Source: Vibrio neptunius
GTDB lineage: Bacteria; Pseudomonadota; Gammaproteobacteria; Enterobacterales; Vibrionaceae
NCBI RefSeq assembly: GCF_000967495.1
Contig: NZ_JXXU01000023.1
Coordinates: 62,001 to 126,000, forward strand
DNA length: 64,000 nucleotides
Direction of reading: 5' to 3'
Shown: positions 18,006-28,488 of the stretch, one piece after another
Position numbering within the stretch: the first letter of the stretch is position 1
How the letters are laid out: each line of letters opens with the position of its first letter
Notes under the pieces: model-generated
What the model was told of the DNA's origin: nothing
Databases searched by the model: none
The model's input: the letters and a program-made list of their open reading frames with translations, nothing else
Program-made: the position numbers and the translations under genes

Positions 18006-20846
18006 CTATTCTAGCCACTCCAGCCAAAGCGCTTTAACAAGCTCTCGCTCTTTGGTCAGCTTTTCTTCAGCTACATCCGCATCAAGATTGAGCAAATTGC
18101 GATGATGGATTTGATCACGCATCGTTGTGTATGCCTCAGTCAACGCCATTGCAGGGGCTTCATCCAGAATGCCTTGTGACATCATGGATTCAAAGATTCG
18201 GACGTTATCACTCCAACGAGTCAGTTTAGGCTTATCTTGGCTGTATCTTAAGACCAGATATTGGGCAAGAAATTCCACATCTGTGATACCTCCGGGGTCT
18301 TGCTTAAGCATAAAACGACCTAATTTTTTTCCACCCAGATGTTCACGCATTTTCACTCGCATTTCAGCCACATCCTTTTTGAGCTTTGATTCCTCTCGCG
18401 CCAAACTCAAAATATCATGCCGTGTTTGAGAAAATGCCTGTTGTAGAGGTTGATCACCGTAGATCATCCGTGCTCTGACTAACGCTTGGTGCTCCCATGT
18501 CCAGGCTTCATTATGCTGGTATTCATCAAATGCATCTGCCGGGCTCACTAATAAGCCTGAAGCTCCGGATGGGCGCAGGCGAGTATCTGCTTCGTATAAG
18601 ATGCCTGATGCTGTTCTCGTTGAGAATATATGGATGATACGCTGCGCCAAACGTAAGTAAAACTGACGACCATCAATCTCTTTTTTGCCATCAGTATAAG
18701 TATGAACAGGGCAATCATGCATAAAGACGATATCTAGGTCTGAGTTATAGCCCAATTCCCACCCGCCGACTTTGCCATAGCCAATCACAGCAAAACCTCG
18801 GCCATCTCTGTCTTTAATATGCGTTGGCTCACCATATTTCTCCACCATTTGCAGCCATGCTTGATTCACCACAGACTCCACAATCGCTTCAGCGAGGTAA
18901 GTTAGGTGATCACTGACTTTCATGACAGGTAGCACTCCTGCTATGTCTGCAGCAGCGATACGCAAAATACAGATCTGCTTAAACTGACGCAGTGCTTCCA
19001 TCTGTTGCTCCATATCGTCTTCCGGGATACGAGCGAGGAAGTCACGCAGTTCAGTGCGGTAGCTTTCCAGTGGTACGGGATTGTATAACTGCTGAGGGTC
19101 AATCAACTCATCAAGCAGAATTGGATAACGACCAAGTTGTTCCGAGATCATCGGGCTTGCAGTACATAAACGAACGAGCTGGACCAGTGCCGCTTGGTGT
19201 TCGTCTAGTAGCTCTAAATACGTGGTTCGAGTGACAATCTTATGCAATAAATGCAAAACGCGCGGCAGGCCAAACTTGGCATCTTGATGGCTATAAATGG
19301 CCGAGAAGATCTTAGGCATCAGCTTGTTAAGCACTTCACGGCCACGCGGACCGAGGGTTTTCTTAGCCAAATCTTGCTTAAATTGGATAATGGTTTGCGC
19401 CATTTGCTGCGGATCATCGGCTTGAATATCATGCTCTAAGATATGCACAATGACGTCTTGTTTGGCTGCCATATCCCACAGCTCGGTAAAGTGCTTGGCA
19501 ATATCTTGCTGATCTTCCTCTTCCTCACCGATCAAAGTGGCAAAAACAGCGTGAACATTGGCCATATGTTGTTGAACATCAGCAATAAGCTCTGGCCACT
19601 GGCTATAGCCCATCGCCACCGCTAACTTAAGCTGTTCAGTCTCCAATTCCGGCAAGGTCTGAGTTTGCTTGTCTGCCATCGCCTGCAACAAATTCTCAAG
19701 TCTACGCAAGAATTTATACGATAGCTTAAGCTGGCTGACTTCTTCACTAGTAAGCTGTTCTAACTCTTCAATCGCGTCGAGGGTCACCAACAACCCGCGT
19801 TGACGCAGATTCGGCTCACGGCCACCCCGAATCAACTGGAATACCTGTGCGATAAACTCAATTTCACGAATTCCGCCCGCACCGAGTTTAATATTGTTAC
19901 TTAACCCACGTCGACGAACTTCGCTGCTGATCATCGACTTCATACGTCTCAGAGATTGAATCGCGCTGAAGTCAATATAGCGGCGGAAAACGAACGGACG
20001 CAACATCTGACGCAGTTCTTGATACTGTGGGTACATTTCCCTCCCCATCACTCGCGCTTTAATCATCGCATAACGCTCCCAGTCACGTCCTTGCTCTTGA
20101 TAATAATCCTCTAATGCAGCGTAGCTCATCACCAAAGGTCCACTGTCACCGAAAGGACGCAAGCGCATGTCAACACGATAGCAGAAGCCATCAAAAGTCT
20201 GCTGGTCAAGGGCCTTAATGATCCTTTGACCTAAACGAGTAAAGAACTGAGCATTAGCAAGACTACGACGTGTTCCTTGAGTTTCACCGTTCTCGGGATA
20301 AGTAAAAATCAGATCGATGTCAGAGGAGAAGTTCAGTTCGCCGCCACCAAGTTTCCCCATACCAATGATCAGCATTGGCTGTGCCTCACCGGCTTCATTG
20401 CAAGGCGTCCCCCACAAATCACAGCACGCTTTGTATTGCCACTGGTAAGTTTCAAAGATCACCGCTTCTGCTAGTTGAGACAAATGCTCTAGACTCTGTT
20501 CAAGCGCCCAGCTACCAACAAAATCTTTCCACGCAATATAAGCCATCTCGCGATTGCGAAACTGCCTTAAGACTCTATGGCCTTGCATTTCATCACTACA
20601 CTCTGCCAGTAAACCTGCTAGACGCTGTCGATATGTTTCGTGTCGAGATTCTAACTCCAACATCTCTGGCAAATGTTGATGCAAATACTCATCTTGCTGA
20701 ACAGTATCGACAATAAACTGGCTCAATCCGGCCACATAACTGAGTTCCTTGCGGCGACACTCAGGCCATTCCTGAATGGCCTGATATTGCAGTAGGGACT
20801 CTAAAGCAATCTGAGAAACAGAAGCAAGACTCGCGGGCAGTTGCAT
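18006..20846 (-). CDS. glnE: Glutamine synthetase adenylyltransferase/deadenylase
   Basis: 946 residues from the ATG at 20846, chosen because AAGGAAGAG precedes it and the length equals the E. coli enzyme; the longer frame to 20912 runs back into the terminator of the upstream gene. Two duplicated nucleotidyltransferase modules carry [17 protein letters not shown] (N-half, deadenylation) and [17 protein letters not shown] (C-half, adenylation). It adjusts GlnA activity to nitrogen status under PII control. Confidence 0.97.
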   Translation of the reverse strand: MQLPASLASVSQIALESLLQYQAIQEWPECRRKELSYVAGLSQFIVDTVQQDEYLHQHLPEMLELESRHETYRQRLAGLLAECSDEMQGHRVLRQFRNREMAYIAWKDFVGSWALEQSLEHLSQLAEAVIFETYQWQYKACCDLWGTPCNEAGEAQPMLIIGMGKLGGGELNFSSDIDLIFTYPENGETQGTRRSLANAQFFTRLGQRIIKALDQQTFDGFCYRVDMRLRPFGDSGPLVMSYAALEDYYQEQGRDWERYAMIKARVMGREMYPQYQELRQMLRPFVFRRYIDFSAIQSLRRMKSMISSEVRRRGLSNNIKLGAGGIREIEFIAQVFQLIRGGREPNLRQRGLLVTLDAIEELEQLTSEEVSQLKLSYKFLRRLENLLQAMADKQTQTLPELETEQLKLAVAMGYSQWPELIADVQQHMANVHAVFATLIGEEEEDQQDIAKHFTELWDMAAKQDVIVHILEHDIQADDPQQMAQTIIQFKQDLAKKTLGPRGREVLNKLMPKIFSAIYSHQDAKFGLPRVLHLLHKIVTRTTYLELLDEHQAALVQLVRLCTASPMISEQLGRYPILLDELIDPQQLYNPVPLESYRTELRDFLARIPEDDMEQQMEALRQFKQICILRIAAADIAGVLPVMKVSDHLTYLAEAIVESVVNQAWLQMVEKYGEPTHIKDRDGRGFAVIGYGKVGGWELGYNSDLDIVFMHDCPVHTYTDGKKEIDGRQFYLRLAQRIIHIFSTRTASGILYEADTRLRPSGASGLLVSPADAFDEYQHNEAWTWEHQALVRARMIYGDQPLQQAFSQTRHDILSLAREESKLKKDVAEMRVKMREHLGGKKLGRFMLKQDPGGITDVEFLAQYLVLRYSQDKPKLTRWSDNVRIFESMMSQGILDEAPAMALTEAYTTMRDQIHHRNLLNLDADVAEEKLTKERELVKALWLEWLE

Positions 20847-20893
20847 GGCTCTTCCTTGGGTCAATAAATTCGTTGATAGGGATTTATACCAAT

Positions 20894-20922
20894 AAAAAAC
20901 GCCCACTAACAATGAGTGGGCG
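20894..20922 (-). terminator. Terminator of the chemotaxis receptor gene
   Basis: CGCCCACT/AGTGGGCG stem with 7-base loop and a U-run (complement of the A-run at 20894-20899) on the minus strand, between the receptor stop and glnE. glnE therefore has its own promoter in the roughly 50 bases that remain. Confidence 0.88.
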
Positions 20923-20944
20923 CTTATTCGTACTATTATGATGC

Positions 20945-22201
20945 TCAGACTTTAAAGGATGTGATCTTGGCATCCAGAGCTTCGGCATTCTTCTGCATGA
21001 TCTCTGACGTTTCAAGCAGTTCAGATACCACGGTCACCGACGCCTCGACTAACTCACGGACGTTCGTCAGGTTCTGATTCATCTCTCCAGCAACACTGCT
21101 TTGCTGACCAGCCGCTGTCGCAATCTGGAAATTCATATCATTGATTTGCTTCACTTGCACCACGATTCCATCCAATTCACTCCCAGCATTGGTGACTAAC
21201 TCCACACCTTCGGCAGCTTCAACCACACTTTGCTCCATAAGCTCAACTGCTGAAGTGGCGCTGGATTGTAACTGGGTGATCATGTCCTGAATTTCTACCG
21301 TCGCATTCTGAGTACGCTGCGCCAAACTGCGAACTTCATCCGCAACGACGGCAAATCCACGACCAGCTTCACCAGCGCGAGCAGCCTCAATCGCTGCATT
21401 CAAGGCTAACAAGTTCGTTTGTTCAGAAATACTTTGAATCGTTCCGACAACACTGCCTATCGACTCCACACTCTCTTCGACCTGATTCACTGCTTGTGCA
21501 GAAGCGGAAATATCTTTCGATAGCTGGCTAATCTTATGAACAGTTCCCTGAACAAAACGCTGGCCGCTTTCCGCCTGACCAGAAGCATTTTCTGTTAAAG
21601 AAGATGCGCTCTGAGCGTGATCAGCCACGGTTTGTACAGTAGATGACATTTCGCTCATTGCCGTCGCCAGTTGGTCGATCTCATGAAACTCTTCTTGTGC
21701 TGACTCTTTTGTTTCCGACATGCTCAATGTCATAACTTCTGTCAGACCTGCTAATTCCTGTGACGCATCAATTTGTAGCTTGATCATTTCCTGCAACTGC
21801 ATTCTCGTCTTTTCTAATTCACGAGCTACATCGCCATATTCATCCTTACAATCCATCTCAATAGCTACCGATAAGTTGCGGTCCGCCATTAACTTGATCG
21901 AATCACTCAGATATTGTGTTTGACGCAGCATGATACGTGCAGCAAAAAGAAGTAGAACGACAAATACTATGATCATGATCGCTGTCTGCCATGCAACTTG
22001 CACCATGTATGCCTCATAGTGCTTCTGAGCAACCTGAGCATTTTGAGTAGCCGCGAGCAGAGCGTTATAGAAGGTACTTGCATCCCATAATTGTTTGGCG
22101 ATGATCAAAATGGTACTGAACACCATCAAGAGCACCATTTTGGGAACGAGGCGAATATCCGTTATCACGCGCTCCCATGGCTTAAATGCCATCTTGGTCA
22201 T
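20945..22201 (-). CDS. Methyl-accepting chemotaxis protein with minimal periplasmic part
   Basis: 418 residues. Two membrane segments (about 20-38 and 72-91) enclose only about 33 residues, far too few for a usual ligand-binding domain, followed by a HAMP region and the signalling coiled coil with the conserved hairpin tip ([22 protein letters not shown] sequence). It should feed CheA/CheW. No C-terminal CheR/CheB tether pentapeptide is visible. The sensed signal may be taken up through the membrane segments or HAMP region (inference). GGAG lies eight bases before the start. It is divergent from the ion channel gene. Confidence 0.93.
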   Translation of the reverse strand: MTKMAFKPWERVITDIRLVPKMVLLMVFSTILIIAKQLWDASTFYNALLAATQNAQVAQKHYEAYMVQVAWQTAIMIIVFVVLLLFAARIMLRQTQYLSDSIKLMADRNLSVAIEMDCKDEYGDVARELEKTRMQLQEMIKLQIDASQELAGLTEVMTLSMSETKESAQEEFHEIDQLATAMSEMSSTVQTVADHAQSASSLTENASGQAESGQRFVQGTVHKISQLSKDISASAQAVNQVEESVESIGSVVGTIQSISEQTNLLALNAAIEAARAGEAGRGFAVVADEVRSLAQRTQNATVEIQDMITQLQSSATSAVELMEQSVVEAAEGVELVTNAGSELDGIVVQVKQINDMNFQIATAAGQQSSVAGEMNQNLTNVRELVEASVTVVSELLETSEIMQKNAEALDAKITSFKV

Positions 22202-22320
22202 TGTTAGTTCTCCGCTAAGTCTTATATATTTGTTGTTATTCCTGATAGCAGTCAGGACGATGTAAACTTCCGCTCGTTACTATCGGTAGATAGCGAATAT
22301 GTATTTATTTAGAGCCTCGT

Positions 22321-23085
22321 ATGAATAGAAATGATATCAAATCTGATACAAAACCAATGAGCTTGCTGTCACTAATTCTGTCATTTATGGCGCTGTTTGT
22401 GATATCTGGTTTGCTGTTCTTCCCACTTAGTACTCAAACACGCCAAGTCTTTATCGGCTTAGACTTTATTATCTGTAGTGTCTTTCTTCTCCAGTTGAGC
22501 ATAGACTTGATCCGCTCAACAGATCGTATGCAATTTATGAAACGACACTGGATCGACTTCCTTGCCAGTATCCCAATGATCGAGCCATTGCGCTTTGCTC
22601 GCCTGTTCCATATCTTGCGCGTGATTCTGGTCATTCGCTCCAGTAATTTCCTTATCAAACAGCTGTTAGTCAATCGTCGTGAAACTACTCTAGCTTCTAT
22701 TTTGCTGCTGATGGTAGTCTTACTCACTCTAGGCTCAAGCATGATGTTGTTTGTGGAAGGCAAATCTCCAGATGCCAATATCCAAACTGGAGGAGACGCC
22801 ATGTGGTGGGCACTGGTGACCATTTCAACAGTAGGCTACGGTGATCACTTCCCTGTCACTGATGCAGGAAAGATCCTCGCCTCTGGGCTTATCATTTGTG
22901 GCGTGGGCATTTTTGGTATGATTTCAGGTTTAATCACCTCATTGCTCACCTCACCAACAGAGGTTCAAGCTAAGCGTTCCGAGAACAAAGAACGTCTACT
23001 TCTAGAATTGGTTGCAAAACAGGACGAAATCCTAAAGAGGCTCGATAGGCTGGAACAACAAAATCAACAAAAACGGGAGCCCTAA
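22321..23085 (+). CDS. Voltage-gated-like potassium channel
   Basis: 254 residues with a K+ selectivity filter TVGYGD (about 176-181) between the last two hydrophobic helices. Upstream segments form a voltage-sensor-like four-helix module, with basic residues spaced along the fourth (RFARLFHILRVILVIR). The C-terminus from about 218 is a charged coiled coil. It should be a tetrameric inner-membrane K+ channel. The stop codon falls in the loop of the downstream terminator hairpin. Gating and role are unknown; a role in ion homeostasis is inferred. Confidence 0.9.
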   Translation: MNRNDIKSDTKPMSLLSLILSFMALFVISGLLFFPLSTQTRQVFIGLDFIICSVFLLQLSIDLIRSTDRMQFMKRHWIDFLASIPMIEPLRFARLFHILRVILVIRSSNFLIKQLLVNRRETTLASILLLMVVLLTLGSSMMLFVEGKSPDANIQTGGDAMWWALVTISTVGYGDHFPVTDAGKILASGLIICGVGIFGMISGLITSLLTSPTEVQAKRSENKERLLLELVAKQDEILKRLDRLEQQNQQKREP

Positions 23086-23093
23086 GGCTCCCG
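23074..23093. terminator. Terminator shared by channel and CYTH/CHAD genes
   Basis: CGGGAGCC/GGCTCCCG stem with CTAA loop. The U-run is on the minus strand (complement of AAAAA just before the stem), so it chiefly serves the CYTH/CHAD gene. The channel's TAA stop is formed by loop and stem bases 23083-23085. Confidence 0.85.
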
Positions 23094-23113
23094 CTTCAAT
23101 AGTCATAAATGGA

Positions 23114-24631
23114 TTAATCTTGCCAGTATGGTTCTGCTTCGATGCAGATCACACGAGTCTGTTCCATAGCATGAAGAATGGAACCTTCCTGACGCGACAA
23201 CCAACGCTGTAGCTGCTCTTTCTCGTCTCCTTCGAGCTTATCGACCATATTGCCTAGTGTGCGAAGTTTAATCAGATCATCAATGCCATGAAGTAAGTCA
23301 CTCCATGGTACGCGAAAGTTGTTGCGCTCTTCGAAATCAAACAGGCTAGCAAAGCTCACACCAGTATAAAGGTTTCGCCTCAAACGATATTGCTGATCGA
23401 TGTAATCCTGACTATTTAAAGACCGTTCAGGTGGGAAAGCTTCCATTAATTCGGCCCAAGTACGGTCAAGTTGCTTAATAGAGAAAGGTTCAATCGTCAG
23501 CGCCATCTTATCACGCGCCTTATCATCAAGAAATGGCTGCCAACCACGTGTTAAAATCCAACGGCTTAAGTCAAGTAGAAGAGCGGTATATCTGGCGGAA
23601 TTGAGAAGCGTCAGTATCTCAGCGCGATCCGGCAACGCTTCCTGGACGACTTTGAGCTCACCAACCAAAAACTTACGCGCATCAAGTTTACGCAACGCAT
23701 GGCCCTTATCATCTAGGAGTGCTTCGAGGTAATCATAATCATTCAACCACTCTAAGCCCTGTTCAAGCCACTTGAGTTCCTGACGAACCAACGCGCTCGC
23801 TCGGCGTGGCACCACACTACCATATACTGTAAGAACCTGGCGGATAAAACTGATGGCATTCCTAATTTCATGCAAAGCATCAATAGATTCTCGCTCAGCA
23901 TAAATTTGCTCATGATAATGCCAATGAGAAAGTCCATGTTCTAAAGAATTAACAAAGCAAGACTCGACACTGTCATGCTTGTCTGTACTCACCAAGGCAA
24001 TAGGTTTAACGTCATCTCCAGTATAGCCACTCGCAAGACGATAACCTTTTGCTGCTTTGCTAAGGTTACCTAATCGCATCCCGCCTTCTTCAGAAAAACA
24101 ACGCGCTAATGTAAACAATGCATCAGTTTGACCGGACTTTAGTTCCAGCTCCACTTCGCAAATAGGGTCTTCTTTGTCACCAGATTCGACTTTGCCTTGA
24201 TCAAACGCTACTTCAATCTGGCTGCCATCAGGCATCGCAATCAACCACTGTTCCCGTGTGAAGTTAGTCGAAAAAAGCGGAACAAGTTCCGACTGGAGCG
24301 TTTCAGTATCTTTACCTATCGGCCAGATATCAGAAGGATGGAGAGAAAGAAGCGGATTATTGCTGTGATGTTCAGCATTAAACTCAGGTCGTTGGTGTAA
24401 TCCTGCTACCACACGTCCGGAAGTCTTGACCGTCTGGACATACACATCGTCAAAACGACGGATTCTCAAACCAATGTCATGCTGACGTAACCAATTGTCG
24501 GGAGTATCGAAGTAGGTATTCCCTAACTCACGACAGCTATGCTGAAGTACTTTCTCTTGAGCAATCTTTTTTCGTAAAGTATTTGAAAAATCAGGAGAAA
24601 CAAAAAACTTCAGTTCTATCTCGGTTTCCAT
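23114..24631 (-). CDS. CYTH and CHAD domain inorganic triphosphatase
   Basis: 505 residues from the ATG at 24631 (AAGG upstream); the longer frame to 24688 adds a non-family tail. The N-terminal CYTH domain begins METEIELKF, which holds the ExExK motif (E4, E6, K8) used for metal and triphosphate binding. The C-terminal CHAD domain, from about 215, has its conserved-histidine helix (LHEIRNAISFIRQ). E. coli YgiF, with the same architecture, is an inorganic triphosphatase, and CHAD domains bind polyphosphate. It lies divergent from a PhoU-like/Pit phosphate pair, which supports a phosphate or polyphosphate link. Symbol ygiF may apply. Confidence 0.92.
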   Translation of the reverse strand: METEIELKFFVSPDFSNTLRKKIAQEKVLQHSCRELGNTYFDTPDNWLRQHDIGLRIRRFDDVYVQTVKTSGRVVAGLHQRPEFNAEHHSNNPLLSLHPSDIWPIGKDTETLQSELVPLFSTNFTREQWLIAMPDGSQIEVAFDQGKVESGDKEDPICEVELELKSGQTDALFTLARCFSEEGGMRLGNLSKAAKGYRLASGYTGDDVKPIALVSTDKHDSVESCFVNSLEHGLSHWHYHEQIYAERESIDALHEIRNAISFIRQVLTVYGSVVPRRASALVRQELKWLEQGLEWLNDYDYLEALLDDKGHALRKLDARKFLVGELKVVQEALPDRAEILTLLNSARYTALLLDLSRWILTRGWQPFLDDKARDKMALTIEPFSIKQLDRTWAELMEAFPPERSLNSQDYIDQQYRLRRNLYTGVSFASLFDFEERNNFRVPWSDLLHGIDDLIKLRTLGNMVDKLEGDEKEQLQRWLSRQEGSILHAMEQTRVICIEAEPYWQD

Positions 24632-24835
24632 AGTTATACCTTTTAAAGCAGATACAAACAGGATATTGCCAATTTTCGTACTGGGCAAGAAAGAAATATC
24701 ACAGCAATGATGATCTAAAACAGTTTTAATGATGGATTTAATGCGTTACCATGCGCGCCTTTATAGCCATCGTTCAACATTTCACCATGAATGGTGTATG
24801 TTATTTTTAGGTTATATTAATTAGGTTGACTGACC

Positions 24836-25516
24836 ATGCCAGTAAATACAATTATGGGGTTATTTGCAAAGTCCCCTATTAAGCCTTTGCAGCGCCACGT
24901 AGTGTGTGTCAACGAATGTTGTTCTCACCTAGTTAACTTTTTTGAAGTAAGTTCAAAGGGTGACTGGGAGAAAGCTTCAGAAATTCGTGCACAGATTTCT
25001 CATCTTGAGAAAGAAGCTGACGTACTTAAGCGCGAAATTCGCCTTAAACTTCCTCGCGGTTTGTTTATGCCAGTAGATCGTAGCGACATGCTTGAACTAC
25101 TGACTCAGCAAGACAAACTGGCAAACCTCGCAAAAGATATTGCTGGCCGTGTCTACGGTCGTCAATTGACTATCCCAGAGCCTCTCCAAGAAAACTTCAT
25201 TGCGTATGTTAAACGTTGTCTCGACGCAGCAAATCAGGCGCAAAAAGTCATCAATGAGCTCGATGAGTTATTGGAAACTGGATTTAAAGGCCGTGAAGTG
25301 ACACTTGTGGCTGAAATGATCCATCAACTGGATGTGATTGAGGACGATACAGACGCGATGCAGATTCAGCTTCGTCAACAACTGATGGCGGTTGAAAACG
25401 ATCTGAATCCGATCGATGTCATGTTCCTCTATAAGATTCTTGAATGGGTAGGTGGCATAGCTGATCAGGCGCAACGTGTTGGTGCGCGTCTTGAGCTAAT
25501 GTTGTCTCGCTCATAA
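24836..25516 (+). CDS. PhoU-like DUF47 (TIGR00153) protein, Pit partner
   Basis: 226 residues, all-helical, with the family start MPVNTIMGLFAKSPIKPLQ and long amphipathic helices resembling PhoU. Such genes almost always precede pit genes and are thought to modulate phosphate uptake. Here pit begins 129 bases downstream, most likely on the same transcript. Role assigned from family and neighbourhood. Confidence 0.92.
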   Translation: MPVNTIMGLFAKSPIKPLQRHVVCVNECCSHLVNFFEVSSKGDWEKASEIRAQISHLEKEADVLKREIRLKLPRGLFMPVDRSDMLELLTQQDKLANLAKDIAGRVYGRQLTIPEPLQENFIAYVKRCLDAANQAQKVINELDELLETGFKGREVTLVAEMIHQLDVIEDDTDAMQIQLRQQLMAVENDLNPIDVMFLYKILEWVGGIADQAQRVGARLELMLSRS

Positions 25517-25645
25517 ATAAATAAGTTAACCAAATAACGAAGAGCATCTTAATAGCACTCCCCTTATAAGCGTAAAAAATGAAACGCTGAAGGGGTTTTG
25601 TCGTGCCTAATTTGCTCCGCTTGTTATCAACAACTAGGTATTACG

Positions 25646-26905
25646 ATGGATATCCTTGCGAACTACGGCACTGTCCTGATTATTATTGCAGCAGTTTTTG
25701 GCTTTATGATGGCGATTGGTATTGGCGCGAATGATGTAGCCAATGCGATGGGTACATCAGTGGGTTCTAAAGCACTGACTGTAAAACAAGCGATCATTAT
25801 CGCGATGATTTTTGAATTTGCAGGGGCATACCTTGCAGGCGGTGAGGTCACTGACACCATCCGTAAAGGCGTCATCGAAACGTCACTCTTTGCCAGTCAA
25901 CCGGACGTACTTGTCTTCGGCATGATGTCAGCACTACTTGCAGCTGGTACTTGGCTTCTTCTCGCTTCTTATATGGGCTGGCCCGTTTCGACCACTCACT
26001 CAATCATTGGTGCCATCATTGGTTTCGCCTGTGTCTCTGTAGGTACAGAAGCGGTTGATTGGGGATCAGTCAAAGGCATAGTCGGTAGCTGGATTATTAC
26101 TCCGGTCATCTCAGGTTTCTTTGCCTATGTAATTTTCGTTAGCGCCCAGCGTCTCATTTTTGATACCGAAAAGCCTCTCTTCAACGCGAAACGGTTTGTA
26201 CCTGTCTACATGTTCATTACTACGATGGTGATTGCACTGGTCACCATCAAGAAAGGCCTAAAGCATGTTGGCCTCCACCTTACTGATGGTGAAGCGTGGG
26301 TATGGGCGGCGGCAGTATCTGCCTTAGTCATGGCTGGAGGCTACTTCTACATTCAGAAGAAATTCTCAAGCCGAGAAGACGATCACGGCTTTGCAGGCGT
26401 AGAAGGCATCTTCAGCGTACTTATGGTTATCACTGCGTGTGCGATGGCATTCGCTCACGGTTCAAACGACGTTGCTAACGCCATCGGTCCTTTATCTGCG
26501 GTAGTTTCTACAATTGAGCACATGGGTGAAATCACAACTAAGAGCGCTATCGCTTGGTGGATTCTACCTCTTGGTGGTTTGGGTATTGTTGTCGGTCTGG
26601 CAACGCTTGGTCACAAAGTCATGGCAACAGTTGGTACTGGTATAACTGAACTAACACCGAGCCGTGGCTTTGCCGCTCAGCTAGCAACAGCATGTACCGT
26701 TGTACTGGCCTCTGGTACTGGATTACCAATATCTACCACTCAAACGCTAGTTGGTGCGGTTCTGGGTGTCGGCTTTGCTCGCGGTATTGCTGCACTCAAC
26801 CTAGGTGTAGTACGCAACATCGTTGCATCATGGATTGTAACTTTGCCAGCTGGTGCACTCTTAGCGGTTGTATTCTTCTACGCAATTCAAGCTATGTTCA
26901 TCTGA
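25646..26905 (+). CDS. pit: Low-affinity inorganic phosphate transporter Pit
   Basis: 419 residues from the ATG at 25646; the longer frame from 25598 adds 16 residues without a ribosome site. About ten membrane segments in two inverted halves, each with the family signature: GIGANDVANAMGTSVGSKAL (N-half) and AHGSNDVANAIGPL (C-half). Transports metal-phosphate with protons across the inner membrane (known for family). Preceded by its PhoU-like partner and followed by a strong terminator. Confidence 0.95.
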   Translation: MDILANYGTVLIIIAAVFGFMMAIGIGANDVANAMGTSVGSKALTVKQAIIIAMIFEFAGAYLAGGEVTDTIRKGVIETSLFASQPDVLVFGMMSALLAAGTWLLLASYMGWPVSTTHSIIGAIIGFACVSVGTEAVDWGSVKGIVGSWIITPVISGFFAYVIFVSAQRLIFDTEKPLFNAKRFVPVYMFITTMVIALVTIKKGLKHVGLHLTDGEAWVWAAAVSALVMAGGYFYIQKKFSSREDDHGFAGVEGIFSVLMVITACAMAFAHGSNDVANAIGPLSAVVSTIEHMGEITTKSAIAWWILPLGGLGIVVGLATLGHKVMATVGTGITELTPSRGFAAQLATACTVVLASGTGLPISTTQTLVGAVLGVGFARGIAALNLGVVRNIVASWIVTLPAGALLAVVFFYAIQAMFI

Positions 26906-26957
26906 TAAGCAAGTCAATGACGTGTTAACTCACTGTCATTATTGACTCAAATCCACA

Positions 26958-26985
26958 GAAAGGGAGGCTTAGCCTCCCTTCTTTG
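26958..26985 (+). terminator. pit terminator
   Basis: AAGGGAGG/CCTCCCTT stem with a short loop and trailing CTTTGTT, 50 bases after the pit stop. Confidence 0.8.
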
Positions 26986-27059
26986 TTGCAGTGACTGGGG
27001 AAACTACTTACTATTTGGCATTAGCAAGTTATAGACACAAGACTGTTAAAGGATTTACC

Positions 27060-27671
27060 GTGAAAAAACTGGTTTGCTTCGTTCTAGCATCAATGCTCGC
27101 TGTTCCAGCAGCAATGGCTCAAGATCGATACATTTCTGATAAGCTATTTACCTACATGCACTCTGGTCCTAGCAACCAATTCCGCATCATCGGCAGTGTC
27201 GATGCTGGTGACAAAGTGAAGCAACTTTCAACCAACCGCGATACTGGCTACACCCAGATTGAAGATGCCAAAGGTCGCAAGGGCTGGATAGAGAGCCGTT
27301 TCGTCACAAGACAAGAAAGTATGGCGCTTCGTCTGCCTAAACTAGAAAAAGAACTGGTCGATGTTAAGGGCAAACTTGCGAATGCACGCTCTAGCGCGGA
27401 CCAGGAAAAAGCAGGGTTGGCAGATTCACTGGAAAACCGAAATCGTCAAATTGCTGATCTTGAGAAGAGCTATGGTGAAATCAGTCAACAACTGACGGCT
27501 TCACAGGAAGAAGTTCGTAACCTACGTGCCAAACTGGACACTCAGAAAGATGATTTACTACTGAAGTACTTTATGTACGGCGGTGGCGTAGCGGGTATTG
27601 GATTGCTGTTTGGCCTGATCTTGCCACACATTATTCCACGTAAAAAACGCTCTCCATCGGGCTGGGCCTAA
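27060..27671 (+). CDS. TIGR04211 SH3-domain membrane protein (YgiM-like)
   Basis: 203 residues from the GTG at 27060, chosen because AAAGGA lies upstream and the signal peptide (KKLVCFVLASMLAVPAAMA) then starts the protein. A bacterial SH3-like domain follows (about 20-90; MHSGPSNQFRIIG, GWIESRFV), then a coiled coil (about 95-165), then one C-terminal transmembrane helix and a basic tail. It is a periplasmic protein anchored in the inner membrane; E. coli YgiM has the same layout and unknown function. It lies after pit, but a terminator separates them. Confidence 0.9.
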   Translation: MKKLVCFVLASMLAVPAAMAQDRYISDKLFTYMHSGPSNQFRIIGSVDAGDKVKQLSTNRDTGYTQIEDAKGRKGWIESRFVTRQESMALRLPKLEKELVDVKGKLANARSSADQEKAGLADSLENRNRQIADLEKSYGEISQQLTASQEEVRNLRAKLDTQKDDLLLKYFMYGGGVAGIGLLFGLILPHIIPRKKRSPSGWA

Positions 27672-27682
27672 ATACAGAATAT

Positions 27683-27710
27683 AAAAAAGGTCGCCAAGGC
27701 GACCTTTTTT
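27683..27710. terminator. Bidirectional terminator between YgiM-like gene and gspB
   Basis: GGTCGCC/GGCGACC stem with AA loop and A6/T6 arms. It lies between two converging stops (27671 and 27712) and serves both. Confidence 0.92.
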
Positions 27711-27711
27711 A

Positions 27712-28488
27712 TTATCCTTTCCAATCATACAAAGCTGGCACTTCAATCACCGAGCCTTTAAATAAAATCGCACTGCGCTGCGGTTCGATATGCTGGAGTT
27801 GAATGTCATTATTGATCCAGTCACCTTCACGATACTCGATGCCATTAACCTTCACCCAACGTTTATCAGGATTGCTTGAGTAAACATGGGTCTGGAAATT
27901 CATTGGCGGTAACTTTCCTTGCCACTGGCGACTGTGTATCGCAAGATCGGACGCCTTGCTGTCATCATACTTCGCCTCAGGGGTTGTACTTGATTCCAGA
28001 GCCGATTCAACCCGCATGGCAAGCTCAGGCGATAAACCTGATAAATCCAAGCCATCTAGTAGCGTATTGTTTTCTGACTTAGGAGTATGCTGAACACTCG
28101 GTTTTACAGATACCTGTGGTTGAGCCTTAGGAGTTTGATCTTGTTGACCTACCAGTTCTATACGATCAGTATCGGTCTTAGCATATTCATAAGTTTCACG
28201 AAGGTCACTAAATGATGGATAAAGCAAAGTTTGATACGCAAACGGGACTTCTAGCACTTGAGGTTTCGCTTGATGACTTGCTTGCCATTCCACTCGTTGA
28301 TCGAGGTAACTCCGGTATGTGCCTAGGGCTCCCGTTACCAACGCAGGGGCTACAACAACCGTAGCTAATAACCAGCCTGATACAGTCCGTCGAGGTCGAG
28401 GATCATTGACCGACTGGTAAAGATTCATATTACTAAACGTCTGATGGTGTTGCTCTGAGTGTTCTAAAGCCTGCAGTACTTTTGACAT
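27712..28488 (-). CDS. gspB: Type II secretion assembly protein GspB (ExeB-like)
   Basis: 258 residues: cytoplasmic N-terminus, one membrane segment (about 37-57), a low-complexity linker, and a C-terminal GspB domain with LPPMNFQTHVYSS, RWVKVNGIEYREGDWI. In Aeromonas ExeA and ExeB together insert the secretin in the outer membrane. Its ATG overlaps the gspA stop by one base (TAATG), so the two are translationally coupled. The rest of the type II cluster is not in this window. Confidence 0.9.
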   Translation of the reverse strand: MSKVLQALEHSEQHHQTFSNMNLYQSVNDPRPRRTVSGWLLATVVVAPALVTGALGTYRSYLDQRVEWQASHQAKPQVLEVPFAYQTLLYPSFSDLRETYEYAKTDTDRIELVGQQDQTPKAQPQVSVKPSVQHTPKSENNTLLDGLDLSGLSPELAMRVESALESSTTPEAKYDDSKASDLAIHSRQWQGKLPPMNFQTHVYSSNPDKRWVKVNGIEYREGDWINNDIQLQHIEPQRSAILFKGSVIEVPALYDWKG

